Assembly (NCBI GenBank): GCA_027422505.1
Contig: JAPQWV010001425.1
Location: 24,713-88,712 of the forward strand
Direction: 5' to 3'
From: Craterostigma plantagineum
Lineage: Eukaryota > Streptophyta > Magnoliopsida > Lamiales > Linderniaceae
DNA: 64,000 nucleotides
Shown: positions 37,995 to 49,900 of the stretch, piece after piece
Position numbering within the stretch: position 1 is the stretch's first letter
Layout of the letters: every line of letters starts with the position of its first letter
Program-made: the position numbers and the translations under genes
Notes under the pieces: generated by a model
Seen by the model: the letters and a program-made list of their open reading frames with translations, nothing else
Databases searched by the model: none
Told to the model about the DNA's origin: nothing

Positions 37995-39572
37995 TACTAT
38001 TATCACTTACTGATCCGACCCGTTTCAAGATTATGAGCTGTTTGCGGCGAAAAGCGGGCGATTAGATGCTGCAAATTGGAGAGAACATAACGGAAAAATC
38101 CTAAGTTTCGGTGAAGTAGGGAGAGGGGAGTATGTATGTATGCAATCACAAGTTACCGAGTAAAGTGAAGATCACACAAAGAAGGGGGAGCTAAATAAAT
38201 AAATTTCTTTTCTGACAGTTTGTTTGCCCAGAATCAAAGATAAGCAATCGATACCCTAATAATAAAAAAACGATTCTTTAATTCCAAAGTACAGCTCAAA
38301 GTATCTTCATTACCTCCAAGACTTGATTGTGAAAAAAAAAAAAAAAGGCACACAAGATCTCAGCGGAAAAACAGAGACTTTTCAAGCAAAATTTTCCTAG
38401 TACTTAACGAAGAATCAAGAATCTTGCAGTAAATGCGTGAAAGCAAGTGAATGAAGATGCGTACCAGAAATTTGGTGGGCTGTAGTAAGAAAATGATGAA
38501 AATTTAGAGAGAGAATTAGCTTAGTTCGTGGAATGCGACGAAGCTCTAGGTGTGTGGAAGGTGGTAAGAAGCTCTCTTGGCTTGTGAGCTTTCACGAGAA
38601 AAGTTGCCGTTTTCTGCTATTAATAATAAGTCTTCTTCACAGATCTATATATAAAGAAAAGAGAACCGTGAAGAAATTACATTATAATCGCCAGATTGAA
38701 AAAAGTAATCATAAGAAAAAAAATCATAAATTTCCTTACCCATCTCGACCAAGATCCACGTGGATTTTGAATATAGGGAAGCCGAACAGTTGTTCACATC
38801 CTTCATGTTTCTGTATTTAGGACATATTCGGAAAGATAGGGAACGTAAAATTATTATGATTTGCTACAACCGAAAAATAAGGAAAAACGATTTACCAATT
38901 ACCATGAGTGGTTGTAAATTGTAATTTGTTAAAGCTTCTTGAAGATTCTTTTATAGCAAGAAGCAAGGGGCCCTTCATCATCTGTTCTTGACTAGTAAAT
39001 AGAAATTATAATACAAGTTGAAGATAATGGAATTGAGTTAGCGTTTTCTTTTTACAAGCGAAATATTTAATCTCGATATAATTGACATCTTAAGATTACT
39101 TTAGTAGTTTGGCGACGATCAAGATAATGACTTCAACGGCTTTGAGTATATTTCGCATTGTCAAATATATGACATTATTAAATAATTAATCAGAACTAAT
39201 CACGTGATATGTCGTCAAGGACATGCAAATTATAATTGTCGTCACATACTTATGAAGGCCACAAAAATACATATAAAAATACTAAGTGGGGTTAAGTGAG
39301 ATCATCTATCGATTCGTACTGTTATTGACAGCCTAGAAACAATTATTTTCCTGATTGTCATATGATAAAAAAGGATAACTTGTACATAAGATTATTATTA
39401 CCACTAGAAATTCATCTAAGTAATTTGGTTACATCGACTTGACCATGTTGATGGATTCCTTAGAAAAATATTGAATTTTTTAATTACATGCAAATAATAA
39501 TACTTAAAGAAAACAAGATATGTCGTGATCGGTTAGGATACAATATAAGATTTTATATTAATATAAAACAAC
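37995..39572. other. AGPL 5' leader and intergenic
   Basis: The 5' UTR probably extends to about 38540 with an intron. Beyond it the sequence is AT-rich, without recognisable features. Confidence 0.5.
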
Positions 39573-40120
39573 TAGGGCTGTTAAAAATCGACCCGACCCG
39601 CCAACCCGACACGAACCGCACCCGAAAATAGCAGGTTCGGGTTAGCATTTTTGACCTGTTTACGTAAATAGATAAACCCGAACCCAACCCAATTATTAAG
39701 TGGGTTAGGTTAGGGTTTCGGATTTTCAACCCGTAATCAACCTGAAATCAACCCGCAATCAACCCATTTAATCCGAATAATATGTATTATTAACTTATTA
39801 CTAATATAAATAAAATAAAAGGATAACCCTAATTCTTTATCAACTCCCACGCTTACACATGGTGTTTTTAGAAAAAATTGCATTAGTTCTCCTTCTTTTC
39901 TTTAATTTGGATTTATAATTCTGTCAATTTTGTTTTTTTCTTTTTTCTTTTTTTAATTTTAAACGGTTTGGCGGGTTGCCGGGTTGGGTTAGGGTTAAAG
40001 CGGGTTGGGTTTGGGATTTTTCAACATGTTTAAGTAAACAGGTCAGGGTTGAAGTTTTCAACCCGTTTATTAAACGCTTGAACCCGAAGGAGACCCAACC
40101 CGACCTGTTTACCACCCCTA
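39573..40120. mobile_element. hAT-type MITE (548 bp)
   Basis: The ends are TAGGGCTGTTAAAAATCGAC and the inverted CTGTTTACCACCCCTA, typical of plant hAT-family MITEs. An exact 8-bp target duplication AAAACAAC flanks it (39565-39572 and 40121-40128). The interior is non-coding and full of AACCCG/CGGGTT repeats in both orientations, so the element can fold on itself. The weak plus-strand frame at 39976-40224 is incidental. Confidence 0.9.
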
Positions 40121-40128
40121 AAAACAAC

Positions 40129-41707
40129 ATACATGATAAAACGAACCCTGCACTACAACTACGAATTAATGTGTATCAAATCAACCAGTTATTAAATAAA
40201 GGCCTCATATGTATATATCAATAGAATATATTATTAATGCAATGCTGAACTCAGCAAGAGCAACTGTTTCCTAGATTCTTCTTTGACATGATAATTTTAA
40301 TTGTCAAAAGGTTGAATTATATACCATAATTCAAGTATATGTGTCCAAAAAAGTAGTCAAAACCAACTACCACCACGCCCTAAACGTCGCCGTTAGGGAG
40401 ACATTCATCGCGAATCAATTTATACGATTGCATATTGAACATTTTAACATTAAAAACAGATAAGCGATTGGCGCATATAAATAAAAATGTAAGGTAATAT
40501 AATCCGATTAATCTTTACTAATTATTATTTGTAAACGATAAATAACCGTTGTTTAAAGTTTGCGGGTTTTTTCGTACTACGTATTTTCCCCTCGGGGAAC
40601 AGAAAAAGACAAACCCTTTGTACAAATTTGTATTCACATACAGAAAAACAATATATATTTAGGAGCTTTTGCTCAACAATGAAGTCGTTAACCTCTCAGA
40701 AATCACCCCAAGAGCCATCTCACCTCTTTCTTTTTAGGGTTCGCGAGAATTGAGATGCCAACAAGGAATACTTTGGATTACCTAATATCTGTTTGCTTTG
40801 CTCTTTTACAGGAATAGGTCTAATTTTTTTCGACGAGCTGTTTGTTTTTCGTTGACTGATTGTGTTGAGATGTGATTTTTCTCGTCTTTAAGATGGCAAA
40901 TGCTAAAATACCCATATTTGATTTTCAATTTGAATGTTTTTCGGATCTTCTCGGTGTTTCTGGCGTTCCTTTTGCTGATTCTATTTTGTGTAATTGATAC
41001 TTTCCAATTGAAGTTTCATTTCGTAGATTGTTTACCTTTTACACAGTATGCCTGCTTTTCATTCGTACTATTTTTAGCTGTAGGGATGGAAAAAACCCCT
41101 AAAATAACGAGTAATTGACCAATAAGGCCCTTCATGGAGATGAGATCCGAGAATACAGATTAAACATCGGATTTAAATCAGTTTTAGCATCATTTTTACC
41201 ATTTATGGCACATGAAAGTCTCATTTAACATGCGAAATACTTGATTTGAACTGTTTTAGTGCAGTTTCAGAGATTATGTTTGTTTCTTAAGCATTACTCT
41301 TTTGGTGTTGCCTGTGATATCTTTCTAACTTGATTTGGACGAAGATCACATGGAGCGTTTGATTGTGTTTGCCAAAGGTGGGGCTGATTAGCTATGTTGT
41401 CTTTACTTTTCTGGGGAATTGTGTGAATCGCTTTCGATTCATCCGTTGTTTCCTAACTCGTTTTTGAGAATGTTTCGTCTGTGCGTTTGTCTCCTGCTTT
41501 ATAATAAGATGCTAAAAGAGGTTTCTGTTTTATGTTTGTCATCGCAAATGAATTGTGATTCCTTGCACTTGATATTTGCAGGTATAACTCATGTTCGCTC
41601 CATGAATCTTGCAACCCATTTGTCAAAACCTCATTGCTGTGAAGAAAATAAAATCTAGCCCTTGTTTATCAGTCAATCTCTCTCTCTCTCTCTCTCCATT
41701 ATAAAAT
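40129..41707. other. intergenic and probable 5' UTR of the RING gene
   Basis: 40129-40600 is AT-rich spacer. From about 40680 a leader with a probable 5' UTR intron ends near 41580 (TTTGCAG/GTATAAC), followed by a CT-rich stretch just before the start codon. No coding content was recognised. Confidence 0.5.
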
Positions 41708-42126
41708 ATGGGTGCTGCATGTTGTGTTGCCGCAAAGGACAAGACCGTATCGAGTGGGTCCCACACCCGCCATTCGCCGAATTGGAGCCTGCGATGGGAT
41801 AATCGTGTTCGAGAGGCCGAAGAAGAGGAAGATAGTGTTGAAATCTCTTTAAGAAATCCTAGTTTTTCTGGTAATGTGAGAATGGGATCTAAATCAAGTG
41901 ATGATAATACTACAGCCGCTGCTTTTGGTTCCGAGAAGGATAGTCCATTGCTAGATAGTTCGCAGAAGTCAACAGCTTCCGAATCAACTGCAGGGATTCA
42001 GAGGATTCCTTTGTGTGGTATGTCATTACAGCATATTCTGCTATTTTCCGTTTTCAGTTCTCTTGTAACCAGGGAGAATCATGTCAACTGACGTGTAGAT
42101 GTTCTTTCATCTTATCTGAGTCTTAT

Positions 42127-42159
<33 letters not shown>

Positions 42160-43438
42160 CCATTTACCTTATATAATGATAAACCATTTTCTGTTCTCAG
42201 CTTAGGCAGGTTTTTAAACATTTCTTTGCTGTTTCTTTAAAATTCTGGTGTATTCTGCTCTCATTGATTTGGGAATGCTCCTTGTCTCTCTGTTCATTAT
42301 ACTTGCATTGTTTCGTCACGTTGAGTCTCATCTCAAACAGTCTTTTCTACCCATATAAGATATATGTTCAGATTCTGAATTGGTTAAGGATCGTGCTGTA
42401 GACTCAAAAATGTCTTCGTTCAGTAGCATATCATAAGATGCTCATTTCTTTATTCATTACATAACTCATGATTGTTATATATATATTCTTTTTCAGGTCC
42501 AGCTAGTCCACAAACCATCACAGATGTACGTAGTAAGAGTGAACTTTCCTTTCTTACGCGAATTTGTGATCATTTCGTTGTTGAAACTCAATCTTCGAAA
42601 TTCAGGTGAAGGAATCACAACAGGGCCCTCATCAACCCCTAGGCTCGTACTCCATCAACGTTCGCCAGCACAAAGGCTCGTACTTCAATCATCAGATTAC
42701 AACAATAACAACGACAACAATCAAACCCATATCACAAATCGCCAGGCACACCACACTCGATAATCTCCGAAGAAGCCTCTCTACACATACCCCCTCTTCG
42801 GGCAACGAATCAACAAGGTCTTTCGACACGGTATCAATACCAGGATTATTCTCTGACCCCACAAACCTTCGCATAGGAGAACGATGGTCCTTCGACAGCG
42901 AAGCCTCGGGCCTAAGCAGGGATAAGATCAGCCTAAAATCGAGCGGTTCTCTATCCTTCGATCAACACTCATGTGGAATATGCAGCAAGCAGCTAAGCGA
43001 AAGGCCACCGTGGGGTTTTGGTTCAAACAAGCTGATTTCGAGCAATGGGCTCAGCATTGTCTCGGTTCTGACGTGTGGGCACGTCTATCACGCCGAGTGC
43101 TTGGAGTATATGACGCCCGAGATCAACAAGTACGACCCTTCTTGTCCAGTTTGTGTCTTTGGCGAGAAAACGATGGCAAAGATGTCAGAAAATGCTCTGA
43201 AAGCGAGGAAGAAAAAGTCGAGGAATTGTGTCGTTGACAGTGATCTTAGCGATGTTTCGTCTGATTTTAATAACACGAGCAGTGGCGGGCTCGAAGAAAA
43301 GGCTCGAAGAAGCCTTTCTTGAGAAGGCACTTCTCTTTCGGGTCGAAGCCGAGTACTAGTAGTAAACCTTCGTCCGATCGCCGCGGCGCATCTTCTGCGA
43401 AGAAGGGCTTTTTCTGGGCAAGATCTACCAAGTATTGA
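41708..43438 (+). CDS. RING-H2-type E3 ligase-like protein with N-myristoylation signal
   Basis: Exons 41708-42017, 42497-42525, 42606-43438; about 390 residues. MGAACC provides Gly-2 and cysteines for myristoylation/palmitoylation, so membrane attachment is likely. A long Ser-rich middle precedes a RING with CGIC (residue about 240), a 27-residue linker, then CGHVYHAEC and CPVC near residue 295. This C-x2-C...C-x-H-x2-H-x2-C...C-x2-C spacing fits RING-H2. The basic tail ends KGFFWARSTKY. In the literal sequence the frame stops at 43322 after RRSLS; one missing T within 43315-43320 (TTTCTT) would join it to the conserved-looking tail at 43321-43438. The substrate is unknown. Confidence 0.8.
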
Positions 43439-43693
43439 GCTTTTTCCCTTCATTTAAGAAGCTTTTCTTACTCCTAATGAACTGAAATTGAGATAGTTTT
43501 AGCTCTGTGATTTGTCTGTGGATGTTTTGGAAAAAATTACTCTACGGCGTACGAAACTAGCTAATTTTGATCGATTTCACACATGGCGTGTAACGAGGAT
43601 AGAAATGAATATGCCAATAATACAAGTGGAATCAATGGGACATTTTCATTACAGGCCTCGCATGTATAAATGGGAAAGATCAAATCTTTTTCT

Positions 43694-43963
43694 TCAAGAA
43701 TGAGCAGTCATGGAGTCATCGAAGGGGTGCCAATACCTATTATAAAACCACATCTTATCAGCTTCAACTGCATACCCATCTTGATTCCTATGCCAGCTGT
43801 AATAAGCGTGCGTTCGATTCTTTATCGCAAAAGTCGCATGCCCGAAGCTCGCCTCTCGAAATGCCGAGTACTTTGGCTGCGGCTCAGTCATGCTGCATAA
43901 GAACATATACCCCCGTAATAAAATTATTCGGCTCCAATATATATATTTATATACATTATATAT

Positions 43964-44006
<43 letters not shown>

Positions 44007-45244
44007 GCCTTACTTGGTGGCCAGGCCTTCGAGATTTCCTCCGTCCCCAATCGTTATATACGCAGGCGCAGACCGATCGTAGACAGGCGTGCAAATTCCA
44101 TTCACGACATTGTACGCTATATTCGACACACGCTCCTAATTAAAAAAAAAAAGACGCCTGAATATCTGACGCAAGGCGAAAAACCGAGCAAAAAAAAAAT
44201 AATATGAGAAAAACATACGGAGCGCTCGTAGGCATGTACGTGGCCAGAGAATACGACGTCGACCTTGTACTTGACGAGCCACGGCTCGTAAATGACCCTC
44301 ATAGTCTCTCCTTCCATGTAATGGTAGTTGTAGCTGTTGTACCACGGCGAGTGCATGAGCACGATGAGCCAAGGCGTCTCTGATCTGTTCACCTTCGGCA
44401 GTTCCTTCTCTAGCCACTTATACTGCGGCGTGTATTTTCCTTACAAAAAAAAAAGTTTAACTTAATACACAATTAACCGTGTGAGATGTAATGGATATGC
44501 GTCGTTCGATTTTTATATTACCATATGCTGAGTAAGACGACAGTACTATGACGTACGCCGAAGCCCTCTTTACAGAGTACCAAAAGGGGGCGGTGCTTTC
44601 AGACGCCTTGTAAGGGACGTGGTAGCGGTGGGTGTAAGGCTTGAACGGCTCCGTTTCTCCCTGTAATAAATGGAATTTAGGGCTCAACTCATACGATCTT
44701 TCTTTCGATTAAGAAAACGAGAAGAAAAAAACTTACGATTTCGGGGGCGAAGTCGAGTTCGTGGTTTCCCGCGGTCCAAATCCAAGGCTGATAAGCTGCG
44801 CTTCTCTCGATGAACCTTCCCCAAGTATCCCACCTTACGTTGTCGTGGTTAGGGTAGTTGTCGGCGTAAGAAAGGTCTCCTACGAAGAGAACGGTCTGTC
44901 CCTTTATAGGGTCTCTTCGTAATGCCGTCAGAGTGCTGTTTGAATCATACTCTGCCCAAGATCTCCTATTGGGTACATAAAAAGACCGTAAACTAACTCT
45001 AAATACTAAAAAAAAAAATACGATCGAAGTTAAGCAAGATTGGTTTCGACTTCGAATATGAGAAAGAGTTTTCGAGGTAGACCGGCGGGACTTTGAAGAC
45101 GTCGCTGTCGAGCGGCATATCGACGGCCTTTTCGACTCTTCTGACGAAGCGGCTCGTAACGCCGGCACCGCACGGAACTGTAGAGTAGTACAGCACCGTA
45201 AACGCTGCGGCGAGCGACAGCACGGACGCGAGTGAATAGCCCAT
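43694..45244 (-). pseudogene. purple acid phosphatase, N-terminal domain exon missing
   Basis: Recognisable exons: 45083-45244, 44737-44965, 44522-44660, 44219-44439, 44014-44135, 43694-43892. Exon 1 gives a signal peptide and [12 protein letters not shown]. The next recognisable exon starts at GDLG of the catalytic domain after an intron of only 117 bp, so the roughly 120-residue PAP N-terminal (fibronectin-like) domain is absent. Metal ligands of the di-iron-type site are otherwise present: [28 protein letters not shown]. One base is missing between GDLGQ and YDSN near 44951-44956. C-terminal residues ([28 protein letters not shown]) match plant secreted PAP12/26-type enzymes. It is probably a pseudogene; a local assembly deletion is the alternative. 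Confidence 0.8.
43949..44004. repeat. (TA)n microsatellite in PAP intron
   Basis: A long TA-repeat block between the last two PAP exons. Confidence 0.9.
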
Positions 45245-45721
45245 TGTTAGCTCAACGATGAGTATGAATGATCAATGATGCTCTCTATCCTTTTTGAACC
45301 GTGGGAGATACGAATCGAATATGCCATTGGAGATGGAGACAGATGAGGTTGAAGTCAACGAACGATAAATAATTGAGTGATTATTATGCTGTTGTCGTCG
45401 CCGAGCCGACATAGTTGAAAGAAGGTGAAGAATAATTTGTGTTTTTAAGGTTCTCTTAACTATACTGTTGAGTTTACCGAGTTAGTTTTGTTAGAGAATT
45501 TATAATACATACATGTTGCGATAGGGTCGAAACTGGAAATAGTTTTGGTGAGTATTTGTATTTTACATTAATAGTTCGTCCAATGAAATCCTCGGTCCCA
45601 CAGTCCTTCTACGTAACAAAATAATCACGGCTCTTTAATTTTCAATAATGGGTTAATAAATTTTCTATTTTACTTTTTAGTTTTTTGTATTACATATTTG
45701 ACAAAATCATAAAATCCTTTA

Positions 45722-45925
45722 TTTGATTCCGATCAATTTTTCTGAATATCCACATGAACTTGTTTTCAAAATTCACAAGATTCGTTTTTTTTCGTAAATT
45801 CGGCAATATGGGCCAGGAAATGAGACAGATATAGTGGCTCATAGTGCCGAATTTACGAAAAACTGAATCTTGTAAAATTTGAAAAATAGTACATGTGGAT
45901 ATCAATTTGATTAGAATACAACAAA
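45722..45925. repeat. long imperfect inverted repeat (foldback)
   Basis: The left arm (45740-45806: AATATCCACATG, TTCAAAATTCACAAGATTC, CGTAAATTCGGCA) pairs with the right arm (45845-45904) almost throughout. The short inner region TATGGGCCA / TGGCTCATA pairs too. It could be a MITE remnant or a hairpin RNA locus. Confidence 0.6.
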
Positions 45926-46261
45926 GAAAAATGGATATGAAGCTTCGAAGTCAACTAATAAGTTTTCCGATGCATAAGCCCTAAAAGTTTCAATTCGATG
46001 ATTCAAATGTCGAAGTCATACATGTTATCGATTAATAATAATTCAGCACAACCAGTGGACTATATAAGTCAGCAGTCAACTCCATATGATAAATAAAGCC
46101 AATATCGAGTTATGGAAAAGAGAAGTGAGATCAGAAGAATCGATCATATAAAACTAGTTTTGCTTGTTATGTAATAAACCAGACGAGTCTTACAATATAA
46201 TCCTGGGCTTTAGGCTTTCCACAAATGAATAATATCAATGGTAATAATGAGATGAGATGCA

Positions 46262-46371
46262 TGGTGACTGATCAACAAATGCGCCGCTCAACTGCACGCA
46301 TTGGAAAACTGCTGGGTAACTCACCAGCATTTTTCCAATGCCATGCATCGGTCCGGTCACCATAGGAAACA
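46262..46371 (+). ncRNA. candidate miRNA-type hairpin with miR482/2118-like arm
   Basis: GCATTGGAAAACTGCTGG (46298-46315) pairs with CCAGCATTTTTCCAATGC (46324-46341) over an 8-nt loop, and GGTGAC/GTCACC close the base. The 3' arm reads TTTCCAATGCC, the 5' core of the miR2118/482 superfamily, followed by ATGCATCGG, which departs from the P-loop-targeting CCCATNCC end. A ~15-nt bulge in the 5' arm is unusual for a miRNA, so this is a candidate only. Confidence 0.3.
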
Positions 46372-46612
46372 GCGTATTTGCGGGAATTTTGTACGCCCAA
46401 CAAAGTGATCACCCACCCTAATAATGGCGAAAGCGTACGCCTTGGAGAGAATAATAACAGCTTCTACCCGCGGCCACCTCATCATTTCTTGCAGCACACC
46501 CTGCTGCAAGTTTCGTAAACGGAAGCACTGGTAACAATCATGGAGCAGCAGCCAACTACTGATAACAACAGCCCTTTTCTATGCTCTTAATTGTAACAAA
46601 TATTTCACTTTA

Positions 46613-46618
<6 letters not shown>

Positions 46619-46682
<64 letters not shown>
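46619..46682. repeat. (TA)n(GA)n microsatellite
   Basis: TA repeats to about 46645 followed by GA repeats to 46682. Confidence 0.92.
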
Positions 46683-46687
<5 letters not shown>

Positions 46688-46974
46688 AACCCCATATTGC
46701 ATTTTCATAGATTTAGGTTTTATTCATTTCCCGGACTAGTGATTGCTATTAACACGAACCCATCAACCGTTCTACAACAAATTTGTATTTTTACTCTTTC
46801 GAAAATAGAAATCCTAGGCAACAAACAAAACAGCAGTGGTTTAGCCAAAAAATTCACAATCCATATCATTAACTTGCATCATTGTATGTGCAGAAGCAAA
46901 ATATTCAAAAGTGTGGGGAAAAAGGAAATGGACAGAAACGACACATATATTAGTATTATTGTATTTATGAAAGA

Positions 46975-49900
46975 TCAAAGAGCCGTAAAAGACAAAGCCC
47001 TTTGTTTCCAAACATTACCTCCCCTGCCTCTCCCTCCTCTCCTTCCCCTACCACGATTATTATTATTATTCCCTCGACCTCTTCTTCCTCCCCCGTCAAC
47101 CTCATCCCTCGTATAATTAGTATCATCTTGCTCTTTATTACCAATCTCCCAAACCTAACACTATTACTATTATCGTCCGAGCGATCATTTCTTGCATTGT
47201 TGCCTTTTCCTCGTACCCCTCTACCTCGTGCTTGTTGCCCACTACCAGCTTCAGTTTCCTTGCTACTACTATCTCCTTCGTCGTGGCTTTGCAAATCATT
47301 CATCTCCTTTATCTTGCTAACAGAACCAAGAGGGATATTCCCGCCTCTTCCAAGACCATGAATAAGTCCCTTTTGCGATACGTTGACCATCCTCGCTTCG
47401 TTGTAGTTGTTCACAGCCACCGATCCATCGACCTTGTAACTGTAGTTCTTACCGTCTTTGACGTAGAACTGAGGCTTCTTGCGCGAGTTCCATTTCGAAC
47501 CTTTATTTCAGTAGAAGAAGACGCTGAGGAATTATGGCGAACCTCCCATGGTATTATCATTGAGTGCTGCCTCCGATTCTTCGATCCCCGAATCACCAAC
47601 GCTTAGACCCAAATCATCAAACGAATCATCATACTCATCTTCGTACTCGAGCTGCGATACGAGCATGGCAGTTTTCTCCTTGTCCTTTCTGTCCGGGGCA
47701 TTTATGATTTTAGAATCTGCTGATCTATCTGTGTTTTTTCTCACGAATCTCCCCACTGAAGCAGAGGATGATGATGAGCTTGAAGTTGGCCCTGGTTTAG
47801 TAGTTTCAGTGAGAGTTTGTGGCTCTGACTGCGACAATGGTACATCGTACTCCACTAATTTCCCTTTACCCTTCATTTTTTACCCACGGATGGAGCAGAT
47901 TTTGGAGGTTGAGTGCTTTCCATTGTGATATCGAGAGACTGTAGTTCTTGATGAAGTGTACCCTCAAGGATTCTCTGAACGACCTCTTCTGAGTCTTGGT
48001 TGTAGGCTTCGAGGCAAGCAACTAAGAAGCCTCTTCCATATTCGGGGAAGAGTTCTCTTATTTGGCTTATTTTGGATTCGAGCATTGCTGAGTCCTCATC
48101 TGACTGCATTGTCGTCGTGAGGGAGATGGCTTTTTCTGGGTTGATGTCACTTATGGAATTATTCGCGGTAATTCCGCAGAGAAACTGGAATTGGTCAGCA
48201 TCCATTGATATCCAACCTAAACATAGTTGACAGTTGTTTGACATTAACAAGTCAGTAAACCACATGAACCTGATGTATATATATGTATATGTCCAATAAA
48301 TAATGAAGATGCATATTGATTCATTGTAGCCGAAGCCAGCAATTAATGTGGCCAAAACATCATATAGAGCTAGATAAAATTTACCGCTATTTCCAATGGT
48401 TTTAGTGTTTGATAAACAAAATGCCAACTACACAAATATTTCATAAAATTCAATACTGAGGCATGAGAAACCCTCGAAAGCCATGGCAAGCCAAGCAAAA
48501 GGCATTGAAGTCTCACGTATGGAACAATGGAAACACAAAGCTCGTGGATACACTTACCAGTTTTCTGAAGTAGCTCAATCCTATTCATAATCTTATGATT
48601 CTTCTCAATGTTTTGGATAAATGTTCCCCAAGTTTGGACCCCACGATTGTACATGTGATCTCCACTTAGATCCTTGATTGACTGTATTAGAATATCCGCC
48701 CTTACTGAAGGGTCCTCAACATTTGCTGGAAAAATCTTCAAGGATGCTGGAAGCTGATAACTACTCTCAAACGCCTCATCACTTAGATAGCAAAAATATA
48801 GTAATCTCCAACCAAATCTCTCTATCCTTGTTGATAACATCTTCAGGCTAACGGAAATGTTTGGAAGTAACTCGCTTGATGTTTTGTCATTTCCATAATT
48901 AGCATTTCCTAAAATAATGTGTAATGCTTTATGTAAAGATGGAAGAAGCGAGTCATGCAGCCTTGCAAGTGTAATGAGTAAGTTCCTCATTCTCGGAACT
49001 GCACCAGTAAAAAGATAATGTTGACATTGCGCATTTACCAATCATAGTAGACATGCAGAAACAACCTCACACACATCCAAGCACTTTAACTTCATGAAAA
49101 ATAATAAAAAAAAAAATATATCCAACTTCTGCAAGCTAATACAAGAATTTAACCAATCACCTATACCTTGTTGCAACCACTGAATTAAGGACAGAGCAGC
49201 GGGATTATATGCATTAACAAATGAATCCATGGATTGAACTGCATCGTTTATGAAGTCCATAACCTGTAGAGTAGAAAGAAAAAAAAGATGAGTTCATGAC
49301 AGCAAAAAAACTGATTCCCGTATAACAACTATCGTCATACCTCTAGATAGTCAAGGTGAAGGCGAGTCTGTCCTTGGTCCTTCTGCCCATCAGAATTAAG
49401 CAAAACCTGTGTGACCATCACCAATCAGATGTTCTCAGCATATGATGAGGAAAAATTTTGTACCAGATTTAAAATATTTCAAGTTTTGGATACGGGAATT
49501 GTCAACATTCTTAAAGAGCCGAGGGTAGGAACAGTTTGTTTTATTATTAAATAGAAACTAACCATACATGAAGATTGAGATGTTCTAACCTAACATGTGA
49601 CATCTAAAACATATATGCAACAACTAATTCCAAGAAGCTATCAACAAGTATTACTTAATGGTCAAAACAAGAAAAAAACAATTGATAAGCAAAATAAAAA
49701 TATCCTCTAAGTTTCTGAGCAAGTTCTTGCATCAGCAAGTAAGAGATCTAAATTTTTTTAAAAAAGAAGACGACAAAAAATGAAGGATCGTTTCCAGAAA
49801 TCACCTCCAAGGTTGAGTTGCATCGTCGATGCATGGTCTGCACAATGCTCAAGTACTGAGACACCAGGACAGGAAAATCATTCCATAGATGGGGCTGTGC

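Larger units (their letters stand above)
45245..46974. other. intergenic, two foldbacks and a microsatellite
   Basis: It contains a long imperfect foldback (45722-45925), a miR482/2118-like hairpin (46262-46371) and a (TA)n(GA)n tract (46619-46682). No ORF is supported. Confidence 0.55.

Noticed and set aside
47002..47361. Plus-strand Pro/Ser/Leu-rich ORF
   Set aside because: Antisense shadow of the Arg/Gly-rich tail of the ASCC2-like gene.
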